The notes beneath the pieces were generated by a model. It made no database searches. It was not told where the DNA came from and saw nothing but the letters and a program-made list of their open reading frames with translations. Source: JAYZBC01 sp036339375 (lineage in GTDB: Bacteria > Pseudomonadota > Alphaproteobacteria > MPNO01 > UBA2964). From it: a stretch of 64,000 nt of DNA. The stretch lies in assembly GCA_036339375.1 (NCBI GenBank), contig JAYZBC010000051.1, positions 1 to 64,000 of the forward strand, written 5' to 3'. The translations under genes were made by a program, and so were the position numbers. Below, in pieces: positions 35,146 to 42,964 of the stretch (position 1 is the first letter of the stretch; the number at the start of each line of letters is the position of its first letter).

Positions 35146-36306
35146 ATGCAATCTCTAAGTTTCTTAGTTGACAACGCGAAGGATGCAAAATTTCGTTCTG
35201 AAGTCAGAGAATGGATAAAATTAAACCTGCCAAAAGAGTTGCAAGGTTGGGCAACGCGTCCACCACGAAATTTAATTCAGCCGTGGCACTTTAAGCTTTA
35301 TGAAAAGGGATGGATTGCTCCTCACTGGACAAAAAAATATGGTGGTATGGAAGCAACGCTGAGCGAACAGCTCATCCTGCAAGAAGAGCTAGGTTACGCC
35401 GGCGCCCCGGTATTATCACGTCAAGCCCTCGGCCATATTGGCCCCATTTTAATGCGTCATGGTACTGAAACCCAAAAAGCCGAACATCTGCCCAAAATGC
35501 TTTCCGGTGAAACCATGTGGTGCCAAGGATATTCTGAACCTGGGTCGGGGTCAGATCTTGCAAGTTTGAAAACCCGGGGTGAAATTGAGGGAAAAGAGAT
35601 CGTAATCAATGGCCAGAAGATTTGGACCACTGGGGCCCATTATGCCGATTGGATGTATGCACTTATTCGTACCAATCCTGATGCGCCAAAAAAACAGGGT
35701 GGAATTTCTATGGTTTTAATTGATCTCACTACACCAAATATTAATATCAGACCGATAAAGACCATAGCTGATGATGAAGAATTTTCAGAAGTTTTTTTTG
35801 ACAATACCCGCATTCCCAAAAGTAATCTTGTTGGAAACTTAAATGAAGGCTGGACAGTTGCAAAAGCTCTTTTGGCCTCAGAACGCATAGGTAATGCCAA
35901 CCCTCAGTTAGCTTTGCAGTCTCTCGATCGTTTGCAACGTGTCGCGAAAGCAACCGGTATGAACCTTGACGCCGCGTTCCAGGAAAAAATTACCCAGATT
36001 GAAATGGATGTCCTTGCTCAATCTGCTGTCTTTGCCCATGCTGTTCAGCAAGCTCAGTCAGAAATGGATATAGGGGCAGGATCTTCATTCATGAAAATTG
36101 TTGCTACGGAAAACGTACAAAAAATTGCAGATCTAATGTTTGAAGCAGCCGGAGAATATGCTGCCGATGAAAAGCCAATACAAACGGATGAGGGGCCGGT
36201 TGACGTTTCGGTCCTTTGGCGTGAGGTTCGCAGAATCACAATTTATGCTGGTTCCAGTGAAATCCAACGTAATATTACTGCCAAGCGAGTTTTAGGCTTG
36301 CCGTGA
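35146..36306 (+). CDS. Acyl-CoA dehydrogenase (FadE-like)
   Basis: A 386-residue acyl-CoA dehydrogenase. The flavin/substrate loop is GYSEPGSGSDLASL (about 126-139), the middle sheet has GQKIWTTGAHYADWM, and the C-terminus ends IYAGSSEIQRNITAKRVLGLP. Ala stands where SCAD-type enzymes have the catalytic Glu, as is common in the FadE26/28/29-like and CaiA-like groups that use a base elsewhere. It starts 6 bases after the DUF35 gene. With the second dehydrogenase at 30020 on the divergent operon it could form an alpha2-beta2 enzyme. Expected reaction: desaturation of a bulky acyl-CoA. Confidence 0.88.
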   Translation: MQSLSFLVDNAKDAKFRSEVREWIKLNLPKELQGWATRPPRNLIQPWHFKLYEKGWIAPHWTKKYGGMEATLSEQLILQEELGYAGAPVLSRQALGHIGPILMRHGTETQKAEHLPKMLSGETMWCQGYSEPGSGSDLASLKTRGEIEGKEIVINGQKIWTTGAHYADWMYALIRTNPDAPKKQGGISMVLIDLTTPNINIRPIKTIADDEEFSEVFFDNTRIPKSNLVGNLNEGWTVAKALLASERIGNANPQLALQSLDRLQRVAKATGMNLDAAFQEKITQIEMDVLAQSAVFAHAVQQAQSEMDIGAGSSFMKIVATENVQKIADLMFEAAGEYAADEKPIQTDEGPVDVSVLWREVRRITIYAGSSEIQRNITAKRVLGLP

Positions 36307-36310
36307 TACT

Positions 36311-37153
36311 TTAAGACGAAGGGGATTGTTGTTCAAAAAATGTCGGCTCCTCTCGAGCATTTTCCGCCGCTGTATTCAATTGCAATTTTGGATCCCAAAA
36401 TTTTCCGACAAACCTAGCCCCATTAACGTTATCAGAGTGTTCTGAAGCAAGCCAAACCGCAAGAGGATCCATTATGTCGATAGGCAGTAATACTTTGTTA
36501 GCGTCTTTTGGTCGGTTCGGATCAGAGTCAGCCGAACCTCCGGGAAGAAGCGCATTTACAGTGATGCCACTCCCGTCGAGGTCTCGTGCCCAAACTAAAG
36601 TTTCAGATTCGACGGCTGCTTTAGTAACACCGTAGGGTGAGTTGTGCTTTCCCGAAAAATTCCGGCGCGACGTGGATAAATTAATTATTTTTCCTGCTCC
36701 GGCCTTGCGGAAATGCTCAATAGCTGCACGAGCCATAAAGAATGTGCCAATTACATTGACTTCTACTGACTGGCGATAAATTTCGGGGTCTGTTTCAAAA
36801 AATGGCAGTGAGTTTCCATGCGGAGGTAATCCTGGGCCCCTCATTAAACGACGCGCATTATTAAAAAGGACATCTAAACGGCCAAACCGGTCCAAAGCTT
36901 CCTTCACAAGATCCCGGCACTGCGTTAAATCTGTTATGTCTGTCTTGACCGAAAAACCACATTCCTGTCCGACGTAATTTTCAAGTTCCCTAACAGCATT
37001 ATCACAAAATTTTTTATCAATCGCAGCTATCACCAACTTTGCTCCACACTTTGCTAAAGCTTTTGCCATTGACAGACCGAGACCCCTGTCACCGCCTGTC
37101 ATTATGACTACTCGCTCATCAAGCGTAATTTTAGGAAGAGGAAATGTGGCCAT
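36311..37153 (-). CDS. SDR family oxidoreductase
   Basis: A 280-residue classical SDR with a standard cofactor loop MTGGDRGLGLSMAKAL, NNAR in place of NNAG, Ser in NLSTSRRNF and YGVTK for the catalytic Tyr/Lys. A serine/glutamate-rich tail of about 20 residues ends the protein. It would oxidise or reduce a secondary alcohol, for example the beta-hydroxyacyl-CoA stage of the neighbouring side-chain module; 3-hydroxyacyl-CoA dehydrogenases of this fold are known. It is convergent with the dehydrogenase at 35146 (4-base gap) and follows the AhpD-like gene by 36 bases. Confidence 0.88.
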   Translation of the reverse strand: MATFPLPKITLDERVVIMTGGDRGLGLSMAKALAKCGAKLVIAAIDKKFCDNAVRELENYVGQECGFSVKTDITDLTQCRDLVKEALDRFGRLDVLFNNARRLMRGPGLPPHGNSLPFFETDPEIYRQSVEVNVIGTFFMARAAIEHFRKAGAGKIINLSTSRRNFSGKHNSPYGVTKAAVESETLVWARDLDGSGITVNALLPGGSADSDPNRPKDANKVLLPIDIMDPLAVWLASEHSDNVNGARFVGKFWDPKLQLNTAAENAREEPTFFEQQSPSS

Positions 37154-37189
37154 AGTTTCTTAAAATTTGGTTAAAAACATGCTTTTTTG

Positions 37190-37711
37190 TTAGGTTCTTT
37201 TGTAATTCATTTTTAGAGCGTCCTGCGCTCTCCGTTCCTCATCTACAATTAAACCATGTCCCAAAGTGAGGCGGTTCATCATAGAAAATCTTGCGCAGAC
37301 AGCGATGGCCTCATGAAAGGATTGCTCATCCCAACCTACAGCAAAAACAGCATCAGCATCTCGCTGGGTAATCCGAGCCGGTGTAAGAGTTAACTTTTTA
37401 ATGAATTCAAGCAGTGGTTTCATTTCCTCTCTTATGGGTGCCGTTGCAATGTCATTGCCTAACGGTTCGAAGACGCTTTGATCGACACCTAAGTTTACAG
37501 CGACTCGGGAGTGGCCAGAAAAACAATACTCGGATGAATTCAATTGAGAAACAAATGCTGCGATTAATTCTTTGTCTGCTGGTGATAACATGCCTTCATT
37601 TCGCATGAAAGAACGAGAAAATTTTGATAGTGCTTTGTGCCCTTTTGGGTTGAAACGGTCCCACATTGCACGAACGCCAGCATCGTCTGGCAGAGAAGGA
37701 AAAAATGGCAT
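37190..37711 (-). CDS. AhpD-like/carboxymuconolactone decarboxylase family protein, single cysteine
   Basis: A 173-residue all-helical protein of the AhpD/CMD fold. The core reads SPADKELIAAFVSQLNSSEY then CFSGHSRVAVNLG. Peroxidase members have CxxC plus His in this helix; here the first Cys position is not Cys (SSEYCFSGH), leaving one Cys and the His. A disulfide peroxidase mechanism is therefore doubtful. It may act as a peroxidase-related protein of unknown function or a lactone decarboxylase-like enzyme. The AGGT site and ATG at 37711 are clear. It is probably cotranscribed with the SDR downstream. Confidence 0.8.
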   Translation of the reverse strand: MPFFPSLPDDAGVRAMWDRFNPKGHKALSKFSRSFMRNEGMLSPADKELIAAFVSQLNSSEYCFSGHSRVAVNLGVDQSVFEPLGNDIATAPIREEMKPLLEFIKKLTLTPARITQRDADAVFAVGWDEQSFHEAIAVCARFSMMNRLTLGHGLIVDEERRAQDALKMNYKRT

Positions 37712-38014
37712 TAAAGACCTCCCAAATTATTAAAGGGACCCGAATATGGGTTTTATACCTTATACACCGTCGTTTAAACTAGAGCCTTTTAGCCTAAAAA
37801 TTTTTCTACATCTTGAATCTGAACGCCAAACGAAGTCCTACGAATAAGGTGTATGGCATCAACTTTTTTAGTGTTAAATCCAAGTGACCTTGAGGTCTGG
37901 GTTGATTTTTCTGGCCCCAGACATTTCCCGAAAAGAAAAAATGGATAAAGATACAAGTAGTTATTTTGTAAGTTTTTTCACATTTTACCTTCGTTCAAGT
38001 CTTCAGGTGTTTTG
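37712..38014. other. Intergenic stretch without a gene
   Basis: There are 303 AT-rich bases between the stop of the TctA gene and the AhpD-like start, both on the minus strand. It should hold the promoter of the AhpD-like gene. A GTCTGGG/CCCAGAC dyad near 37900 lacks a T-tract, so I do not call it a terminator. I saw no tRNA-like or coding signal. Confidence 0.6.
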
Positions 38015-39535
38015 TTAAATCTTAGGTTTACGAGAGGTCGAAACCAAACTTTGACGCAGTTTAATAACCAGAGGCCACAGAAAAAGTAAAATTGCGATAA
38101 TCATAATTGTCCCAGCGATTGGACGAGCGAAAAAGATCTCCACAGAACCATGTGACATGATGAATGACTGTCGCATTGCGGGTTCTGCTAGCGGACCAAG
38201 GACAATTGCAAGAACAGCAGGTGCGAGTGGATAGTCTAGCTTGCGCATAAGGTATCCTACCAGACCGAAGATTAACATAAGCCAAACATCATGCATGTCC
38301 TTAGTGGGAGCAAAACCACCAACGACACATAAAACATAAATAATTGGTGCTAAAATGGTGAAGGGCATTTTTAACACCGCTACGAAGGCAGGGATAAAGG
38401 CAATATTTATTAACAACGCAAAAAGGTTTGCGGCATATAAACTGGCTATCAAAGGCCAGACAAAATCCTTATGGTCTACAAATAATAGGGGGCCAGGCTC
38501 AAGCCCCCAAATCACCATTCCACCCAGGAGAATTGCCGTTGTTGGCGATCCAGGAATGCCCAAAGTCAACATAGGAAGCATTGAACCAGTACTAGCCGCA
38601 TTATTAGCCGATTCGGGTGCCACGATGCCTTCTATATTTCCCTTGCCAAACGTTTCAGGGTTTTTCGAAATTGTTTTGGCAACACCGTAGGCCATCAACG
38701 CACCGGGTGTTGCTCCAGCGGCGGGCAATATTCCAACAAAATAACCAAGGAGAGACCCCATCACCATCGTCTTTGCCGTCCGCATCAGACTCTTCAGCGC
38801 TTCCAGAGTTCGCGCTATGGAAACAGTGGCCTTACTAATTACCATCTCACCCTTACTTTGTTCGATTGTCCACAGCATTTCCCCAATACCGTAAATACCG
38901 ATGGCAAGAACCAAGAAATTAATCCCGTGGTAAAACCCTGTCAGATCCATAAAAATTAACCGGGGTTGGCCACTTACAATGTCAAGACCAACGGCACTTA
39001 GGACTAGCCCAATCAATATGGAGAAGATCGTTTTAGGAATATCATCCCCCCCCAAGCCAATGAACGTCGCAAAGGCAAGGATCATCAAGGCAAACACTTC
39101 GGGTGGACCGAATGCCAGTGCCACGTCCGCTAGGGGAGGAGCAAAAAGGGTGAATAGAATTACCGAAATAGTGCCTCCAATAAAAGATGCCGTTGCTGCT
39201 GCCACTAGTGCCTTGTCCGCTTGTCCTTTAAGCGCTAGTGGACGCCCATCAAAGGTTGTGGCTACAGCTGTAGATGCTCCCGGAATACCTAACATAACTG
39301 AGCTAATTGCACCGCCATACATCGCACCATAATAAAGTGCAGCTAGAAAGATGATGGCACCCGTGGGAGGCACTAGGAAAGTCATGGGCAACAAAATAGC
39401 CACCCCGTTTACAGAACCGAGGCCGGGCATAGCTCCGATGAAAAGTCCAACCAGGCACCCCAAAATTACCAGACCTAAATTAAGGGGTTGGAACGCTATT
39501 AAAAAACCTTCAACGAGAAGGTCAAATACTTCCAT
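38015..39535 (-). CDS. tctA: TctA, large permease subunit of tripartite tricarboxylate transporter
   Basis: A 506-residue membrane protein with about 11-12 hydrophobic helices. The family hallmarks are GAMPGLGSVNGVAILLPMTF near residue 33, LGIPGASTAVATTFDGRPLA, and VAPESANNAASTGSMLPMLT with TLGIPGSPTTAILLG. TctA forms the substrate channel of the sodium- or proton-coupled uptake system with TctB and periplasmic TctC. It is the last gene of tctC-tctB-tctA on the minus strand. Unlike the fusion permease at 11108, this one has no appended TctB domain. The cargo is unknown, but the divergent decarboxylase-like gene suggests a dicarboxylate such as an arylmalonate. Confidence 0.92.
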   Translation of the reverse strand: MEVFDLLVEGFLIAFQPLNLGLVILGCLVGLFIGAMPGLGSVNGVAILLPMTFLVPPTGAIIFLAALYYGAMYGGAISSVMLGIPGASTAVATTFDGRPLALKGQADKALVAAATASFIGGTISVILFTLFAPPLADVALAFGPPEVFALMILAFATFIGLGGDDIPKTIFSILIGLVLSAVGLDIVSGQPRLIFMDLTGFYHGINFLVLAIGIYGIGEMLWTIEQSKGEMVISKATVSIARTLEALKSLMRTAKTMVMGSLLGYFVGILPAAGATPGALMAYGVAKTISKNPETFGKGNIEGIVAPESANNAASTGSMLPMLTLGIPGSPTTAILLGGMVIWGLEPGPLLFVDHKDFVWPLIASLYAANLFALLINIAFIPAFVAVLKMPFTILAPIIYVLCVVGGFAPTKDMHDVWLMLIFGLVGYLMRKLDYPLAPAVLAIVLGPLAEPAMRQSFIMSHGSVEIFFARPIAGTIMIIAILLFLWPLVIKLRQSLVSTSRKPKI

Positions 39536-39587
39536 TCTTGTCTTACTCTCTTCTAATTTTTAAAATGGCCAGCTTGTTTAGACATAA

Positions 39588-40103
39588 TCAAAGAAAAATA
39601 TCGTAAAGCGGGTAATAAACCCAATCATTTAAAAACCATTTTCCTGCCATCCCCTTCGGCAACTCAATTTTTAGTGCAATCTCAAAAAAGAAAAACGTAA
39701 AAATTGGCGTAACTACAGCAATACTATTTGTTAGACCCCATGAATGGTTTCCAACAAATCGGATGTAGAAAATCAGGTATAACAATACAGACAAATAAAC
39801 CCCTACCACGTGGATAAGCCCTATCATTACCGTCAAAGACCCAGCACCTATGAGAAATAGGTGTAATCCTCTTTTGTCCATATATGGTAATTTAGAACGT
39901 GATGGGGGACTTTTTCGGCGGTACCATCTTACACCAATCCAAAGACAACAGGCCAACATGCATGCTGATAGCCAAAAAGGGAAGGCTCCACCGCCTGGTC
40001 CTGTTTTTGGATGCCATCCGATTGGAAGTTCGGCACTCTTAATCATTAGATAGAGGGAGAAAACCGCTAAAACAAAAGCCATGGCAAGTTCGGCCAAACG
40101 CAT
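39588..40103 (-). CDS. tctB: TctB, small membrane subunit of tripartite tricarboxylate transporter
   Basis: A 171-residue membrane protein with four hydrophobic segments and the typical TctB opening (LAMAFVLAVFSLYLMIKSAELPIGW). The pattern PGGGAFPFWLS after the first helix is characteristic. The ATG at 40103 has GGAGAGG six bases upstream; a TTG 18 bases further upstream is rejected. It lies between tctC (36-base gap) and tctA (52 bases). Confidence 0.88.
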   Translation of the reverse strand: MRLAELAMAFVLAVFSLYLMIKSAELPIGWHPKTGPGGGAFPFWLSACMLACCLWIGVRWYRRKSPPSRSKLPYMDKRGLHLFLIGAGSLTVMIGLIHVVGVYLSVLLYLIFYIRFVGNHSWGLTNSIAVVTPIFTFFFFEIALKIELPKGMAGKWFLNDWVYYPLYDIFL

Positions 40104-40139
40104 GGCGATCCTCTCCCCCAAAGTTTAGGTTCTACTGCT

Positions 40140-41144
40140 CTATTTTATTTCGCCTGCCGCTTTCAAAAGTTTGCGATGGGCCTCGCGTTCTGCAATAAAA
40201 TATGCATTAAGTTTTTTGCCTGTTAACCAACCAGGTATTAACCCTTTTTTCTTGAGGTAGCCCTGCCAAGCCTTAGACTTATACACCTTTGTGAATACAT
40301 CCACATAAAACGCTTGGGCACTCTTACTCATTCCAGGGGGCGCAACAATACTACGTTGCATGTAGTAAACCATTTTATCCCCATAACCGAGTTCCTGGAA
40401 AGTTGGTATATTACCAAATCTTCCTTTTAATTTACCTTTCGGTGTAAAACTTGCCAAAGGACGCGATTTTCCGGCCTCCCAAAATCCTGCTTGTTCGGAC
40501 GGGTTATTAACAGTCGAATTGATATGTTTCCCGATCAAATTTTTCGCGACCGTGCCTCCACCTTTAAACGGCACATAGGTCATTTTGATACCAAATTTTT
40601 TCTCTAGCATACCGGTTACGAGGGAATCTTCTTGACCCTTACCGGTTCCACCCATTTTCCATGCTGCCGAGCCTGCTTTTTTCACCGCAGCAACATAGTC
40701 TGGCACAGATTTGATATTTGTATCCGAATGTACCCAAAGTTGAAAAGTATCTTCAGCCAACCTGGCAATTGGAGTGAAACTTGAGATATCCACGCCAAGA
40801 CTTGGGTTACGTAGTGGGGTCGTATAATAGCTGTTCAAGGTTGCCAAAATAATATAGTCATTACCGTTGTTGTCCTTAAGATATCTCAAGGCTTCAGCAC
40901 CTGAACCGCCACCTTTATTATTCGGAACAAAAGGCTTAGGCGAAATTTTCTTCTTTTCAATTATACCTTGAATAAAACGGGCTAATCGGTCCGCGCCACC
41001 GCCTTTACCAGCCATGATAACAAATTCAACGGGCTTACGTGGCTTCCATGCAGCTTCTGCATCAGATAATGTGATGCTGCCCTGGATACCAAAAATAAAA
41101 CTCGTCAAAAGTGCAAAAACACCTGTTTTTAAAAATAGTTTCAT
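40140..41144 (-). CDS. tctC: TctC, periplasmic substrate-binding protein
   Basis: A 334-residue Bug/TctC binding protein with a signal peptide (about residues 1-32, ending SDAEA). The mature protein begins WKPRKPVEFVIMAGKGGGADRLAR; the N-terminal lobe loop and PNNKGGGSGAEALRYL fit the family. The start follows GGGAG. The leader contains a small GC-rich hairpin (41159-41175) just upstream of the ribosome site. The gene is divergent from the single-cysteine decarboxylase-like gene at 41393, so uptake and first processing may be co-regulated. The cargo is unproven. Confidence 0.9.
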   Translation of the reverse strand: MKLFLKTGVFALLTSFIFGIQGSITLSDAEAAWKPRKPVEFVIMAGKGGGADRLARFIQGIIEKKKISPKPFVPNNKGGGSGAEALRYLKDNNGNDYIILATLNSYYTTPLRNPSLGVDISSFTPIARLAEDTFQLWVHSDTNIKSVPDYVAAVKKAGSAAWKMGGTGKGQEDSLVTGMLEKKFGIKMTYVPFKGGGTVAKNLIGKHINSTVNNPSEQAGFWEAGKSRPLASFTPKGKLKGRFGNIPTFQELGYGDKMVYYMQRSIVAPPGMSKSAQAFYVDVFTKVYKSKAWQGYLKKKGLIPGWLTGKKLNAYFIAEREAHRKLLKAAGEIK

Positions 41145-41158
41145 TCTTTTCTCCCTTT

Positions 41159-41175
41159 CCCGGTAACGTCCCGGG
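41159..41175 (-). promoter_or_regulatory. Leader hairpin upstream of tctC
   Basis: CCCGG and CCGGG pair around a 7-base loop, in otherwise AT-rich DNA, about 15 bases before the tctC start and abutting its GGGAG site. It could affect translation or mRNA stability. There is no T-tract. Confidence 0.4.
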
Positions 41176-41392
41176 TTTTAATGATCCTTTATTTAACTAA
41201 GTCTAAAGAAACGACTAACACTCGATCACTTATTCCAAGACATTCTAAAATTTAGCCTCGATTACATGGAAAAGTTAAACGGAAGCAAAGGTGCTGTACA
41301 GCCTCTAATAAACGTATTTTTTGACCATTCCGTAAGTTTTTCGTTAGTTTGTGTTTTTTAGCAACCCTATTTGAACAATTGGAGGTTCGGTG

Positions 41393-42130
41393 ATGAAGCA
41401 AAATCAGATATACGGATATAGAGCTCGAATAGGTTACACCGTGGCCGCCGTAACCACGGAGATTTATCCTATCGATTGGTATCGGGTTGTCCCAAAAGGT
41501 GTTTCCTTAATGATGATTACTCTACCTCTCGGTAATCGTTCAAATTCGGATCTAAAAAAGTGTTACGAAATTTCCATTAAGGGGGCACAAACTATGGCAC
41601 AGGCTGGAGCCGATTTAGTCCTCCTTGGGGGACTCCCAATCAACATTTCCAAAGGTAATCATTCGCTCGAACAACTCATGGACCACCTGGAGACCAAAAC
41701 CGGTGTGCAAATGTCATGCTCAGCATTGGCTCAATCTAACGCTTTCACCAAACTGGGTGCGAGTAAAGTCTGCACCATTCATCCCTTTCTAAAAGATCAA
41801 AATAAGAGGCACGAACGCACTATTTGTGATTATTTTGGTCTGGAGTCTACAGGAGTTTTTGCGGGAGGCTCCAATTTAATCCAGCTAGGTACCCTGCCTC
41901 CCGAAAAAGCTCTCCAATGGGGACGTGAAGCGATATCTAAACACCCCGAAGCTGATACTCTTTATTTTGGGTGCCCTCATTGGACTGTAGTTGATGCTAT
42001 AGAACCCTTAGAAAAAGAGTTTGGTGTTAATGTTATGACGTCTTTACAAGCGATTGCTTGGGAATCTATGAGAAAGACAGGGATTAATGATCCAGTAAAT
42101 GGGTTTGGACGATTACTTCGAGATTTTTGA
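41393..42130 (+). CDS. Arylmalonate decarboxylase/maleate isomerase-like protein, single active-site Cys
   Basis: A 245-residue Asp/Glu-racemase-superfamily protein. The C-terminal catalytic cysteine is Cys194 in YFGCPHWTVVDAIEPLEKEF, aligning with Cys188 of Bordetella arylmalonate decarboxylase. The position of the first cysteine used by maleate isomerases and racemases is Gly (LLGGLPINISKG, about residue 80), as in the decarboxylase (Gly74). One Cys with Gly opposite is the decarboxylase pattern. The ATG at 41393 has GGAGG seven bases upstream. It is divergent from tctCBA. Decarboxylation of a disubstituted malonate is a hypothesis; an isomerase of unusual type is the alternative. Confidence 0.75.
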   Translation: MKQNQIYGYRARIGYTVAAVTTEIYPIDWYRVVPKGVSLMMITLPLGNRSNSDLKKCYEISIKGAQTMAQAGADLVLLGGLPINISKGNHSLEQLMDHLETKTGVQMSCSALAQSNAFTKLGASKVCTIHPFLKDQNKRHERTICDYFGLESTGVFAGGSNLIQLGTLPPEKALQWGREAISKHPEADTLYFGCPHWTVVDAIEPLEKEFGVNVMTSLQAIAWESMRKTGINDPVNGFGRLLRDF

Positions 42131-42195
42131 AATTCCTTCAAAAGCAAATTATCGGTTTTTGAAGTTTGAAATCATCCTTTAATGGCCCAAAGTTT

Positions 42196-42930
42196 TTAGT
42201 TAAAATTTGATCCCCCATTGACTTGAATTACTTCGCCCGTAATAAAACTTGCCTTTTTTGAGATGAGGAAAATACCTGCATTTGCTATTTCCTCTGCGGT
42301 TCCAAAACGACCCATTGGAAATCTTTCAGCCATCGCTTTTCGTTTTTTCTCCGTATAACCAGCTATCATTGCTGTCTCTGTTAATCCAGGACTCACTGCA
42401 TTGCAGCGTATTTTTGGAGCCAACGACCGTGAAAGAGACCTAGTGAGAGCTATTATTGCGCCCTTGGAACTTACGTAAGCGGGTCCGCCCTGGCCCCCTC
42501 CGCCCGTTACGCCTTGAAGTACAGAGGTTGATGTTGTGAGTACAATACTGCCACCATTTTTATTCATCATATAATGTGCAGCAGCTTGAGAGATCAAAAA
42601 TGAACCCGTAACATTTACTGACATCACAAAATTAAATTCACCCGCGTCAAGTTCATCCCATTTTTTAGAAGAATGCGTCGCCCCCCAGTGAATTAAAGCA
42701 TTTAATTCACCAAATTTTTTATTTGTCTGGAAAACCGCTTCCTTACAATCTTCTGGCTTCGAAACATCACCCCCAAAAAAAATTATTTGTTCATCATTTG
42801 GGAGTTCTGCACGCATTTGTTCTTCCTTGGGGTCAAAAGCAAGGATGCGATTACCTTTATCAAGTAATTTTTTTGTGCAAGCTAATCCAATCCCACTAGC
42901 CGCCCCTGTTACCATAATTGTTTGCACCAT
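42196..42930 (-). CDS. SDR family oxidoreductase
   Basis: A 244-residue classical SDR with a standard loop MVTGAASGIGLACTKKL, an acidic residue after beta-2 (LAFDPKEE) suggesting NAD, Ser in LTTSTSVLQG and YVSSK for the catalytic Tyr/Lys, and the C-terminal VNGGSNFN. The glycine-rich loop GVTGGGGQGGPAY before the Tyr is longer than usual. It follows the UbiD gene by 34 bases on the minus strand, so it is probably cotranscribed and may oxidise or reduce an alcohol made from the decarboxylated product. Confidence 0.88.
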   Translation of the reverse strand: MVQTIMVTGAASGIGLACTKKLLDKGNRILAFDPKEEQMRAELPNDEQIIFFGGDVSKPEDCKEAVFQTNKKFGELNALIHWGATHSSKKWDELDAGEFNFVMSVNVTGSFLISQAAAHYMMNKNGGSIVLTTSTSVLQGVTGGGGQGGPAYVSSKGAIIALTRSLSRSLAPKIRCNAVSPGLTETAMIAGYTEKKRKAMAERFPMGRFGTAEEIANAGIFLISKKASFITGEVIQVNGGSNFN

Positions 42931-42964
42931 AACGTTTTCCTAAACTAACCCGGTAAAAGCCTCT

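Noticed and set aside
37890..37930. GTCTGGG/CCCAGAC dyad as a tctA terminator
   Set aside because: No T-tract follows on the minus strand and the loop is long.
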